From the NCBI GenBank assembly GCA_947478005.1, contig CANJVG010000008.1:1-60978 (forward strand): a DNA stretch of 60,978 nucleotides. Reading direction: 5' to 3'. Position 1 is the stretch's first letter, and every line of letters begins with the position of its first letter. Made by a program: the position numbers and the translations under genes. The stretch comes from Bacteroidota bacterium. GTDB lineage: Bacteria > Bacteroidota > Bacteroidia > Chitinophagales > LD1. The notes under the pieces are model-generated. The model was not told the DNA's origin, ran no database searches, and worked only from the letters and a program-made list of their open reading frames with translations. Shown piece by piece: positions 16,281 to 24,071 of this stretch.

Positions 16281-18317
16281 CTACTCCTTCTTCGGGTCCA
16301 CGATAATGTTTTCTGGCTCGATAGATTCAAGATTGAGCTTCTCGGAGGCAACACGGAAGGTGGTGCGCCTGTTCTTTTGGTGTTCCTCTTCAGTACAGTT
16401 GGCTCCGTTGCTGCAGTTGTTCACCAGTTTGGTTTCTCCATAGCCTTTGGCCAGCAATCGGTCGGTCGGAATGCCCTTGCTGATTAAATAATCCACCGCA
16501 CTTTGGGCGCGGGCCTGCGAAAGTTTCAGGTTATAGGCATCACTTCCGCGGCTATCGGTATGTGACCCGAGTTCGATGGTCAAATCCGGATTCTCTTTGA
16601 AGAAAATCATAATCGAGTCCAGCACCAGTTTAGACTCGGGGCGAAGAGTCGCTTTGTCATAATCATAATAGATGTTCGGAATCACGAGCATCTTTTGCGG
16701 GAAGATTTTATTGAGCGTAACCTCCGTGTAAGTAACAATTAAAGTAGAGTCTTGATTCTTGTGCAAATGCAATACCGTATTCGAGGCACTGAAATAACCG
16801 CTCTTGGAGGCTAAATACTTATAACTCATTTCCGCTTCCAGGCGGAAGGTAAAGCGACCGATAGTATCGGTAGAGGCTGTGCCGACCGAACTGCCATCTG
16901 CCTTTTTCAATTCAATCTTTACCCGGCTCAGCGGCTTGCGTCCTGTAATCTTCGAATCGCCATCGGCCGGGTTTTCATATAAATTTTCATAAGCCGTGCC
17001 GCGAAGTGCAAACACATTCAACCACTTTTCTTCAAACTTATAAATATCATCACTACCCTTGCCACCTTTTCGGTTGGAAGAAAAATAACCTGCAAACAGG
17101 ATGGTGTCATTTTCATTAGCCGGCTTATACTTTTCGATGCGGTAAGCAAAATCATCGGCACCGCTGTTGATAGGTGCTTTTAAGTTAACCGGTTCTTTAA
17201 ATCCATTCTTTAAATGGGCCGCACGGAAGATGTCTAAACCACCCATGCCCGGCAAACCATTGGAAGAGAAGAAGAGATTTCCACGTTCATCTAACCAAGG
17301 GAAGCGCTCATTGTTAGGCGTATTAATAGCGCTGCCCAGATTCTGAGGGGCATTCCAACCTGAATCAGCTTTGGTAAACAAAAAGATATCCGTGGCGCCA
17401 TAACCTGAAGCATCAGAAGCTACTAACAGCACCTTGCAGTCCTTCGACAAATAAGGGTCATACACATTAAATGAGTCGGGAAACAAATCCATTTTCACAG
17501 GCTCGCTCCAACGTTCGTTATTGTTGGCTGAATAATACAAATGGCAATACTGATTACTCTTTTGCGGGTCTGCCGTGCAACGGATGAAATACATTTCCTT
17601 CAGGTCTTTGCTAAAGGTAGCCGAACTTTCATGAGCCCCAGAATTAACCGGAGCTACAAAATCAGCCGGGGAAGAAAAACCCCTGTCCCCCTTTTCAGTA
17701 ATAAACAAATCACTGAACTTCTCACCGGTCCATCCATCACGATCACTGCCTTTGGCCTCATCGCGCGAAGAAGTAAATACATATTCCCCGCTTTTATAAG
17801 GTTCCAAATCATAATCGGAAGAAGAAGAGTTAATGGAAGAGAGATTAGCGATTTGAATTTTGGAGAATGCCTTCTTCCAGTCTATTGCCTCCTTGCATTG
17901 GTTAGCTTGTTTGCGTCCTTCAAATCCACCTTCCGATTGTTCCTGATAACGATCAAAGCTTCTATAAGCCTCATCATACTTCTCCTGTGCTTTTTGCATC
18001 AGGCCGAGTTGATATAGAGAAGCCACGCTGCCATTTAAATCAACAGATTGCTTATACCATCTCTCAGCATTGGCATATTCGTTGAACTGTTTATACGATT
18101 CCCCCAACTGAAATGCTATTTTCTGTTGCTTAGTAGCATCATGCTCAGCATTGTATTCTTTGGTCAGGAAATCAATGCTTTGATTGTAGAGCAAAAACTC
18201 ACGGGCTGTTTTGCCGTCCTTTATGGTAAAAGGAACGGTCTTGCAGGAAGCAATAAAGAGCAACAGTACAGAAAAATAGAAGAAACTTTTGTTCAAGAGC
18301 AATTTGTTAGAGCACAA
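16281..18317 (-). CDS. PorE-like lipoprotein: TPR, beta-propeller, CRD and OmpA domains
   Basis: A 678-residue outer-membrane lipoprotein (lipobox LFIASC near residue 25). Domains in order: TPR repeats (about 40-150), a PD40/WD40-type propeller (about 165-420, with YVFTSSRDE, LFFSSNGLPGMGG, YFSSNRKGGKGSDDIY), a carboxypeptidase-regulatory-like beta domain (about 440-530) and an OmpA C-terminal peptidoglycan-binding domain (about 555-660, with DYDKATLRPES and GSHTDSRGSDAYN). This is the arrangement of PorE, the T9SS lipoprotein that ties the secretion complex to peptidoglycan, though Bacteroidota have several paralogues. No ATG is available upstream of the signal; the start must be TTG (18317, 18302 or 18296). 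A heptamer repeat lies immediately upstream. Confidence 0.85.
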   Translation of the reverse strand: MCSNKLLLNKSFFYFSVLLLFIASCKTVPFTIKDGKTAREFLLYNQSIDFLTKEYNAEHDATKQQKIAFQLGESYKQFNEYANAERWYKQSVDLNGSVASLYQLGLMQKAQEKYDEAYRSFDRYQEQSEGGFEGRKQANQCKEAIDWKKAFSKIQIANLSSINSSSSDYDLEPYKSGEYVFTSSRDEAKGSDRDGWTGEKFSDLFITEKGDRGFSSPADFVAPVNSGAHESSATFSKDLKEMYFIRCTADPQKSNQYCHLYYSANNNERWSEPVKMDLFPDSFNVYDPYLSKDCKVLLVASDASGYGATDIFLFTKADSGWNAPQNLGSAINTPNNERFPWLDERGNLFFSSNGLPGMGGLDIFRAAHLKNGFKEPVNLKAPINSGADDFAYRIEKYKPANENDTILFAGYFSSNRKGGKGSDDIYKFEEKWLNVFALRGTAYENLYENPADGDSKITGRKPLSRVKIELKKADGSSVGTASTDTIGRFTFRLEAEMSYKYLASKSGYFSASNTVLHLHKNQDSTLIVTYTEVTLNKIFPQKMLVIPNIYYDYDKATLRPESKLVLDSIMIFFKENPDLTIELGSHTDSRGSDAYNLKLSQARAQSAVDYLISKGIPTDRLLAKGYGETKLVNNCSNGANCTEEEHQKNRRTTFRVASEKLNLESIEPENIIVDPKKE

Positions 18318-18352
18318 GTTTACGGTTTTAAGTTCACAGTTTACAGTTTACC
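18318..18352. repeat. GTTTACA 7-bp repeat upstream of the PorE-like gene
   Basis: GTT recurs at 18318, 18325, 18332, 18339 and 18346: heptamers GTTTACG, GTTTTAA, GTTCACA, GTTTACA, GTTTACC. It fills most of the 62-nt gap before the FKBP gene and abuts the unusual TTG start. Confidence 0.7.
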
Positions 18353-18379
18353 CGGTATGGTCAACCGTTTCTGAGAAAC

Positions 18380-18826
18380 TTACTTCACATCCATCAACTC
18401 GACATCAAATATCAATGTTGCTTTTGCAGGAATTACCGGAGGGCTTCCCTGTTCGCCATAACCAAGAAAATAAGGGATAATCAATTTTGCTTTTCCTCCT
18501 ACATTCAACAGTGCAATGCCCTCATCCCATCCTTTAATAACGTTACCCAAACCTAATTTAAAAGTAAAAGGCTTGTTGCGCTTATGCGAAGAGTCAAATA
18601 CTTTTCCGTTGGTAAGCATGCCGGTATAATGCACCGAAACATTATTATGCTTATTGGGTGTAGCTCCGGTCCCCTCCTGTTCAACAATGTAATGCAAACC
18701 TGTAGGGGTCGCTATGGCCGTTGGATAATTCTTCTGCACAAAAGCACTAAACTCGGCAACAATTGCCTGTTGCGCCAGTTCCTGCTTTTTGCGCATTTCC
18801 TCTAACTTCTTTTGATACTCACTCAT
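18380..18826 (-). CDS. FKBP-type peptidyl-prolyl cis-trans isomerase
   Basis: A 148-residue isomerase that speeds proline-bond rotation during folding. An N-terminal helix (about 1-35, [16 protein letters not shown]) precedes a complete FKBP domain: [29 protein letters not shown], and the closing strand [12 protein letters not shown]. There is no signal peptide, so it is probably cytoplasmic. A promoter-like TTCG-N20-TATTTTCG lies 18 nt upstream. The PorE-like gene follows on the same strand across a heptamer element. Confidence 0.93.
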   Translation of the reverse strand: MSEYQKKLEEMRKKQELAQQAIVAEFSAFVQKNYPTAIATPTGLHYIVEQEGTGATPNKHNNVSVHYTGMLTNGKVFDSSHKRNKPFTFKLGLGNVIKGWDEGIALLNVGGKAKLIIPYFLGYGEQGSPPVIPAKATLIFDVELMDVK

Positions 18827-18844
18827 GCTGATTTTATTTTTAAA

Positions 18845-18876
18845 CGAAAATAGGATTCAGATTTAGTTTACCCGAA
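18845..18876 (-). promoter_or_regulatory. Probable promoter of the FKBP gene
   Basis: Minus strand: TTCG (18876-18873), a 20-nt spacer, TATTTTCG (18852-18845). This is a near-consensus variant of TTTG-N20-TAnnTTTG and ends 18 nt before the ATG. Confidence 0.4.
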
Positions 18877-19453
18877 CCATTTTTGCAGTTGCAAAGGAAG
18901 TATGAACTTCTAAACGGTCTAACACTCCGTTTACAAAATGATACGTATTTCGGTGTCCGTCACTGCTTTTAAACTCTACAGTATTGGCATCGGGATGTTC
19001 TACGTCAATCATTTCCGCTTCGGAATCATAGAAGATACGCTTCATTTTTGAAATATCGCCAAAGTAGAGCGATACCACGGTGTGTTTAGAAATTTCATTA
19101 ATAATCTTTTTGCCTGCATAATTGTCAACCAAATATTTCTTTCCATCCCATTTCACCATTCCCCAACGGGTCTTTTTGCCGTTCTCAATTTCGGTGTAAC
19201 CTGACGAAAAAAACTGCCCGTTTTTATAAACTGTTTCGTAGTGCGAAGTATTGTCGCGATTAATCCAAAGAACCTTTGCTTTCGAATAGCTATCAATGAT
19301 ATATAGCTCTGTGCCATCCGGTTTCACCTCTTTAGAAATATGCATTTCTCCGATTTTGTCGCCAAAAAGAAAGATGTCATAGTTGTGAGTTTCAATGGCA
19401 GCAGATGCCATTGAAAAGAAGTTGATTGCAAGGAAGAGAAGAAAGTATTTCAT
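18863..19453 (-). CDS. Exported DUF6134-like protein
   Basis: A protein of 196 residues with a signal peptide (MKYFLLFLAINFFSMASA). The body is all-beta, beginning IETHNYDIFLFGDKIGEMHI, and resembles DUF6134 proteins of unknown function. I chose the ATG at 19453; a longer version would begin inside the hairpin terminator that follows the tRNA gene. With that terminator directly upstream it presumably relies on tRNA read-through or a promoter not recognised here. Confidence 0.6.
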   Translation of the reverse strand: MKYFLLFLAINFFSMASAAIETHNYDIFLFGDKIGEMHISKEVKPDGTELYIIDSYSKAKVLWINRDNTSHYETVYKNGQFFSSGYTEIENGKKTRWGMVKWDGKKYLVDNYAGKKIINEISKHTVVSLYFGDISKMKRIFYDSEAEMIDVEHPDANTVEFKSSDGHRNTYHFVNGVLDRLEVHTSFATAKMVRVN

Positions 19454-19456
19454 ACA

Positions 19457-19483
19457 AAAAAAGGCAACCAATTGTTGCCTTTT
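19457..19483 (-). terminator. Terminator/attenuator between tRNA-Met and the next gene
   Basis: On the minus strand, AAAGGCAAC pairs with GTTGCCTTT around AATTG and is followed by a T run. It begins right after the tRNA and ends only 3 nt before the ATG at 19453, so it can end the tRNA transcript and also gate expression of the downstream gene. Confidence 0.75.
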
Positions 19484-19484
19484 G

Positions 19485-19558
<74 letters not shown>

Positions 19559-19569
19559 AAAACGAGCGG

Positions 19570-19577
19570 CAAATATA
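19570..19577 (-). promoter_or_regulatory. Promoter -7 element of tRNA-Met
   Basis: TATATTTG on the minus strand is an exact TAnnTTTG and ends 11 nt before the mature tRNA 5' end. No clear -33 TTTG is seen at 20 nt spacing. Confidence 0.45.
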
Positions 19578-19594
19578 TTTTAATGAATGAAGAA

Positions 19595-20434
19595 TTAAAG
19601 CAAGTCGCTCAATTTTAGAGCGTCTTTTTCTCTAACGCCTCTTTCTGTTTGTTGCAAAGAGCAACATTCAACAGTACGATCGTGCTCGAAGAAGAGATAA
19701 TAGTTATTGGCAACGGCTTCATCTAAGAACTTCTTTTTCTCATCAAGTGTTATCAATGGTCTGGTATCATAAGCCATTACATAGGGCAAAGGAATATGCG
19801 CCATGCTTGGAAACAAATCAGCACAGTAAACAATCGTTTTATCGCCTGCTTTAATGTGTGGAATAAACATCGACTCGGTATGTCCCGATGCTGTCTTTAA
19901 AGTAATGTTTGGATTAATTGCACTGCTGCCCTCTTCTGCAAATTTTAACTGTCCGCTTTCCTGAATAGGAAGAATATTTTCTTTAAGGAAAGATGCTTTT
20001 TCTCTAGCATTGGGTTTAGTGGCCCACTCCCAATGCTTTTCATTACTCCAATAAGTAGCATTTTTAAACGCAGGAACCAGTTTATCACCTTCCCGCCTTA
20101 TGGCACCCCCACAATGATCGAAATGCAAATGTGAAAGCAATACATCGGTAACATCATCAAAGCTATAACCGAGTTGTTGAATTGATTTTTGCAATGAAGC
20201 ATCGCCATGTGGCTCGTAATGAATAAAGAATTTTTCATCCTGCTTATTTCCCAATCCACAATCAATCAGAATCAATTGTTTTCTGTCTTCAATCAATAAA
20301 CAACGCATTTGCCAGGTGCAAAGGTTTCTTTCATCTGGTGGATTGAGTTTCTGCCACATCATCTTCGGCACCACACCGAACATAGCGCCTCCATCCAATT
20401 TGAAGTAACCTGTTTCTATTGTATGTAACTTCAT
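19595..20434 (-). CDS. Metallo-beta-lactamase-fold hydrolase
   Basis: A 279-residue cytoplasmic hydrolase of the metallo-beta-lactamase superfamily. The zinc motif SHLHFDHCGG is present, with further metal ligands in TASGHTES and AYDTRPLITLDEKK...FFEHDRTVE. It resembles the N-acyl homoserine lactonase/quinolone-degrading subgroup in layout, but Bacteroidota members of this group are mostly uncharacterised. Its start codon almost touches the ribH stop codon, so the two are probably translated from one mRNA. Confidence 0.85.
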   Translation of the reverse strand: MKLHTIETGYFKLDGGAMFGVVPKMMWQKLNPPDERNLCTWQMRCLLIEDRKQLILIDCGLGNKQDEKFFIHYEPHGDASLQKSIQQLGYSFDDVTDVLLSHLHFDHCGGAIRREGDKLVPAFKNATYWSNEKHWEWATKPNAREKASFLKENILPIQESGQLKFAEEGSSAINPNITLKTASGHTESMFIPHIKAGDKTIVYCADLFPSMAHIPLPYVMAYDTRPLITLDEKKKFLDEAVANNYYLFFEHDRTVECCSLQQTERGVREKDALKLSDLL

Positions 20435-20435
20435 G

Positions 20436-20927
20436 CTAATTCAGTTTGTCTTTTAAAGCGAGCATCTTTAACGCAGCTACAGCACATTCCACACCTTTAT
20501 TGCCATGCTTACCACCGGCTCTGTCCTTTGCCTGTTGCAGGTTATTAGGCGTGATTACACCAAATAGAAAAGGTGCTCTTGTTTGTAAAGTTAAATCCAT
20601 CAATGCTTTTGAAACGGCATTGTTAATATAGATGTCATGGTCGGTATCGCCTTTGATGACACAGCCGAGGGCAAGAACCGCATCGGCTCTCTTCTTTTCA
20701 TACAACAACTTGGCAGCTAAAGGTAATTCATAAGCACCTGGAACTAATTCCACAAAAATATTTTTCTCCTTTACTCCATATTCTTTCAACGTTGCTATAG
20801 CTCCATCACGCAAAGCGAAGGTGATAGCTTCATTGTATGCTGAGACAGCAATGGCGATTTTATACTTCGAAGCATTAGGTACATCTAATGATTGATGTTC
20901 TGAAAGGTTTTTATTTTTAGCTGACAT
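20436..20927 (-). CDS. ribH: 6,7-dimethyl-8-ribityllumazine synthase
   Basis: A 163-residue enzyme that makes the penultimate riboflavin precursor from 5-amino-6-ribitylaminouracil and dihydroxybutanone phosphate. Family landmarks are AVSAYNEAITFALRDGA, VPGAYELPLAAKLL, LGCVIKGDTDHDIYI (with the catalytic His) and FGVITPNNLQQAKDRAGG. Length is normal. No other riboflavin genes or FMN riboswitch are visible here. It lies directly upstream of the metallo-hydrolase gene. Confidence 0.96.
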   Translation of the reverse strand: MSAKNKNLSEHQSLDVPNASKYKIAIAVSAYNEAITFALRDGAIATLKEYGVKEKNIFVELVPGAYELPLAAKLLYEKKRADAVLALGCVIKGDTDHDIYINNAVSKALMDLTLQTRAPFLFGVITPNNLQQAKDRAGGKHGNKGVECAVAALKMLALKDKLN

Positions 20928-20973
20928 GCAAAGGACTTTGGAGTTACTATTGAATATTCATTGAAAATAGGAA

Positions 20974-21004
20974 TAAAAAAAAGAGGGAAATAAATTTCCC
21001 TCTT
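20974..21004 (-). terminator. Rho-independent terminator after the TPR gene
   Basis: A perfect 10-bp stem, AAGAGGGAAA with TTTCCCTCTT around a 4-nt loop, followed on the minus strand by eight T. It sits 8 nt after the stop of the gene at 21012-21695. Confidence 0.85.
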
Positions 21005-21011
21005 CAATCAC

Positions 21012-21695
21012 TTATTGTGTGCTTACTCTGGCAATATATTTTTCAATATCTCTTCCTTCTTCGCTGTTCGGATACTTTTCCAGAACTTTCTCATAACATT
21101 TCTTGGCGTCAGAAGGTTTCTTTGCCTTTTCATAAGCTAAACCTGTTTTGAGTAGAAAATAAGGAGTGAACGTTTGATTGTCAGAAAAAGAAGCAGCCTT
21201 TTCATACGCACTGATGCCTTCATCTGTTTTGCCAGATTCCATATAGGCATCACCTTGTGCGCTTAACTTAATAGCCCCCAACACAGGGTCGCTGGTGCTG
21301 AAGTTGCCAAGATACTTAGCCGCCTCATCATACTTTTTCAAATTCAAACAAGAGATGCCTGCATAGTAATTAGCCAGTTTTCCGGCCTTTGTCCAGCCGT
21401 AATCTTTTGCCACATCTGCAAATCCTTTGAAAGGAGAACCTCCTCCAACACGACCGTTTAAAGCCAGGTCAAATGAGTCTTTAGCAAACGCAAATTCAGC
21501 CATATACATAGCTTTTTGAGCCTTCAGGTTTTGCTCAGGTATATAACGGGCAAATAGGTAAACCACAGCTACCACAACTACTGCCAACACGCCAGCTCCG
21601 ATATAAACCTTCTGTTTATTATCTTCAAAAAACTGCTCTACCTTTCCTAAACCTTCCTGCAGGTTTTCGGCTAAATTTTCTTTTCCTTCTGCCAT
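21012..21695 (-). CDS. Membrane-anchored tetratricopeptide protein
   Basis: A 227-residue protein: an acidic N-terminus, one membrane helix (about 31-51, YIGAGVLAVVVVAVVYLFA), then TPR repeats facing the periplasm (for example LANYYAGISCLNLKKYDEAA and YFLLKTGLAYEKAKKPSDAK). The layout resembles YfgM-type translocon-associated proteins, but equivalence is not certain. A TATATTCG -7-like element is 31 nt upstream. It is followed by a strong terminator. Confidence 0.8.
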   Translation of the reverse strand: MAEGKENLAENLQEGLGKVEQFFEDNKQKVYIGAGVLAVVVVAVVYLFARYIPEQNLKAQKAMYMAEFAFAKDSFDLALNGRVGGGSPFKGFADVAKDYGWTKAGKLANYYAGISCLNLKKYDEAAKYLGNFSTSDPVLGAIKLSAQGDAYMESGKTDEGISAYEKAASFSDNQTFTPYFLLKTGLAYEKAKKPSDAKKCYEKVLEKYPNSEEGRDIEKYIARVSTQ

Positions 21696-21744
21696 ATCAA
21701 ATTTTAAGTTTTAGATTTTAGAAGCGCGAATATAAATTCTTTCT

Positions 21745-22734
21745 TCATTCTGTTAGAAACGGATAATCTTCCTGCACATAAATGTCTTTCAAAAACTCGT
21801 CATCATCAGGATAAGGAGAGTTTTCGGCAAAGGTTACACAGTCATCTATTTCCTTTTCCACCCGGGCAATAATTTCATCTATTTCCTTTTGGGTGGCATA
21901 TTTTTTTTTCAGGATTACATCAAGCGTAGTTTCAATAGGGTCGAGTTTCTTATAAGATTCAACCTCCTCCTTGGTACGGTACTTTTGCGGGTCGCTCATC
22001 GAATGGCCTTTATAACGATAGGTGCACATTTCTAAAAAAGTAGGTCCTTCACCTTTACGGGCACGTGCTGCAGCCTTTTCCACAGCCTCGTGCACCTCAT
22101 CACATTTCATCGCATCTACTGATTCGCTAGGCATGTCGTATGCTTCCCCCAATGTGGCAATCTTAGTTACATTCGAAGTTCTGCCTACCGAAGTTCCCAT
22201 GGCATATCCATTGTTTTCGCAAACAAAAATCACCGGCAGTTTCCAGGTCATGGCCATATTGAAAGTCTCATGCAAAATTCCCTGACGGGCCGCTCCATCG
22301 CCAAAATAACAGATCGTTACATTGTCCTTACCATTATACTGGTCGGCAAAGGCAATGCCAGCACCGAGGCCAATCTGAGCACCTACAATACCATGTCCTC
22401 CAAAAAAACTATGTTCTTTTGAAAAAAAGTGCATGGAGCCTCCTTTGCCTTTTGTGCAACCGGTTGCTTTACCAAAAAGTTCTGCCATTGCTTCGTTGCA
22501 GGTAATGCCTTTGGCAATTCCAAGACCATGGTCGCGATAGGCAGTAATCATTCGGTCATCTTTGCGCAAAGCACTCATGGTTCCTGCCGCTACAGCTTCC
22601 TGCCCGATATATAAATGACAGAAGCCGCGAATCTTTTGTTGTCCGTACAACATACCTGCCCGTTCTTCGAATATGCGCAAACGGAGCATGAGTTCGTACC
22701 AATATAAATAGGTCTGTTTAGTTACTTTCGCCAT
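21745..22734 (-). CDS. pdhA: Pyruvate dehydrogenase E1 component, alpha subunit
   Basis: A 329-residue thiamine-diphosphate-dependent subunit that decarboxylates pyruvate and passes the acetyl group to lipoyl-E2. The ThDP motif runs GDGAARQGILHETFNMA ... ENNGYAMGT. Other E1-alpha landmarks are GFCHLYIGQEAVAAG, RDHGLGIAKG, GKGGSMHFF and the phosphorylation-loop-like YRYKGHSMSDPQKYR. The beta subunit and E2 are not adjacent. It is divergent from recF, the two start codons 44 nt apart. Confidence 0.95.
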   Translation of the reverse strand: MAKVTKQTYLYWYELMLRLRIFEERAGMLYGQQKIRGFCHLYIGQEAVAAGTMSALRKDDRMITAYRDHGLGIAKGITCNEAMAELFGKATGCTKGKGGSMHFFSKEHSFFGGHGIVGAQIGLGAGIAFADQYNGKDNVTICYFGDGAARQGILHETFNMAMTWKLPVIFVCENNGYAMGTSVGRTSNVTKIATLGEAYDMPSESVDAMKCDEVHEAVEKAAARARKGEGPTFLEMCTYRYKGHSMSDPQKYRTKEEVESYKKLDPIETTLDVILKKKYATQKEIDEIIARVEKEIDDCVTFAENSPYPDDDEFLKDIYVQEDYPFLTE

Positions 22735-22778
22735 TTCATTTTTTGATTTAACGCTGCTAAAAAGCGAAGCCGAAAATA

Positions 22779-23891
22779 ATGTTTCTGAACAAACTCAGTC
22801 TTCTTAATTTCAAAAACCACGAAGAGATATCGCGGTCCTTTTCGAAGAAGATAAATTGTTTTATAGGCAAGAACGGAGTTGGCAAAACCAATCTCGTAGA
22901 TGCAATTTATTATTTGTGCTTAACTAAAAGTTATTTCAACAGTGTTGACCAACAGAATATTCTATTCGGCAAAGATTTTTTTCGGTTAGATGGTGAAGTT
23001 GCCAAGGGTGCCGACACGTTTAATATAGTTTATAAACTTCCTTCGAACAAAAGAAAGGAATTAAGTGTGAATGAGGTGGTGGTACCGAAGTTGAGCGACC
23101 ACATTGGAAATTTTCCCTGCATTATCATTTCGCCCGATGACAGCCAATTGGTGTTGGGTAGCAGCGAGGAGCGCAGGAAGTTTTTAGACGGCACTATTTC
23201 GCAGGTGAATCATGAGTATCTGGAATGGCTGATTAGTTATATAAAAGTGTTGGCGCAACGCAATGCTGCTCTAAAACAGTTCGCCGAAACACGCAAAATT
23301 GACCGACAGCTTTTGGAAACCTATAACCGACAGTTAGTTCCTTTGGGAACAAAGATTTATGAAGCTAGAAAGGTGGTGATTGAAAAACTGCAACCAATTT
23401 TTCAGACGTTTTATCGCGAAGTAAGTTTAGAGCGCGAGCAGGTGAGCTTTGTTTACAATTCGCAACTACACAACAAGCCACTCGATGCTTTGCTGCACGA
23501 TAATTTTGACCGTGATGTAATGTTGCAACGTACTGATGTGGGGATTCATAAAGATGACTTAGACTTATATCTAACCCCTAAATCCCCTAAAGGGGACTTA
23601 AACAGCCGAATGAAAAAATTCGGTTCACAAGGCCAACAGAAGAGTTTCATTATCTCTATGAAACTGTCGCAGTTTGAAATTATTAAGAACAGCGGTCAGG
23701 CGAATGTAAAACCGGTATTGTTGATTGACGATATTTTTGACAAACTCGATAATGACCGCAGCCGCAAATTGGTAGAGTTAATAGCCAGCGATAAGTTCGG
23801 GCAGGTGTTTCTCACCGACACCGATGATGCTCATATTCGCGAAGCCTTGAAAGGCAAGGAAGATTTGTTTGAAATTATCAGGATAGGGTGA
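22779..23891 (+). CDS. recF: DNA replication and repair protein RecF
   Basis: A 370-residue SMC-like ATPase that helps load RecA at gapped DNA. Motifs: Walker A IGKNGVGKTN, the ABC signature FGSQGQQKSF and Walker B VLLIDDIFDKLD. An unusual insert, YLTPKSPKGDLNS, sits just before the signature region and is encoded by a palindromic repeat (23571-23601) that has entered in frame. The insert lies where RecF proteins have a loop, so function may be retained. Confidence 0.95.
   Translation: MFLNKLSLLNFKNHEEISRSFSKKINCFIGKNGVGKTNLVDAIYYLCLTKSYFNSVDQQNILFGKDFFRLDGEVAKGADTFNIVYKLPSNKRKELSVNEVVVPKLSDHIGNFPCIIISPDDSQLVLGSSEERRKFLDGTISQVNHEYLEWLISYIKVLAQRNAALKQFAETRKIDRQLLETYNRQLVPLGTKIYEARKVVIEKLQPIFQTFYREVSLEREQVSFVYNSQLHNKPLDALLHDNFDRDVMLQRTDVGIHKDDLDLYLTPKSPKGDLNSRMKKFGSQGQQKSFIISMKLSQFEIIKNSGQANVKPVLLIDDIFDKLDNDRSRKLVELIASDKFGQVFLTDTDDAHIREALKGKEDLFEIIRIG
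23571..23601. repeat. CCCCTAAA palindromic element inside recF
   Basis: The run ACCCCTAAATCCCCTAAAGG continues into GGACTT; TCCCCTAAAGGGGA (23583-23596) is a perfect 14-nt palindrome. I recall this sequence as a common intergenic repeat in Bacteroidota; here it is translated as TPKSPKGDL. Confidence 0.7.
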
Positions 23892-24071
23892 ATAGACTGT
23901 TTCATGCCATTACTAGACTTCCAGTTCCCTTCCTTTTGCCTAACCGGTGTATGACAAAATCCCTTTAATCGATGAAATTTGAATTCGCACTTTATCTATA
24001 CTAATACGTAAAGAACAACAGCAAAATGTATTTTGTCAGAATAAATATTTTCGCATCTTAAAATTTCAACA

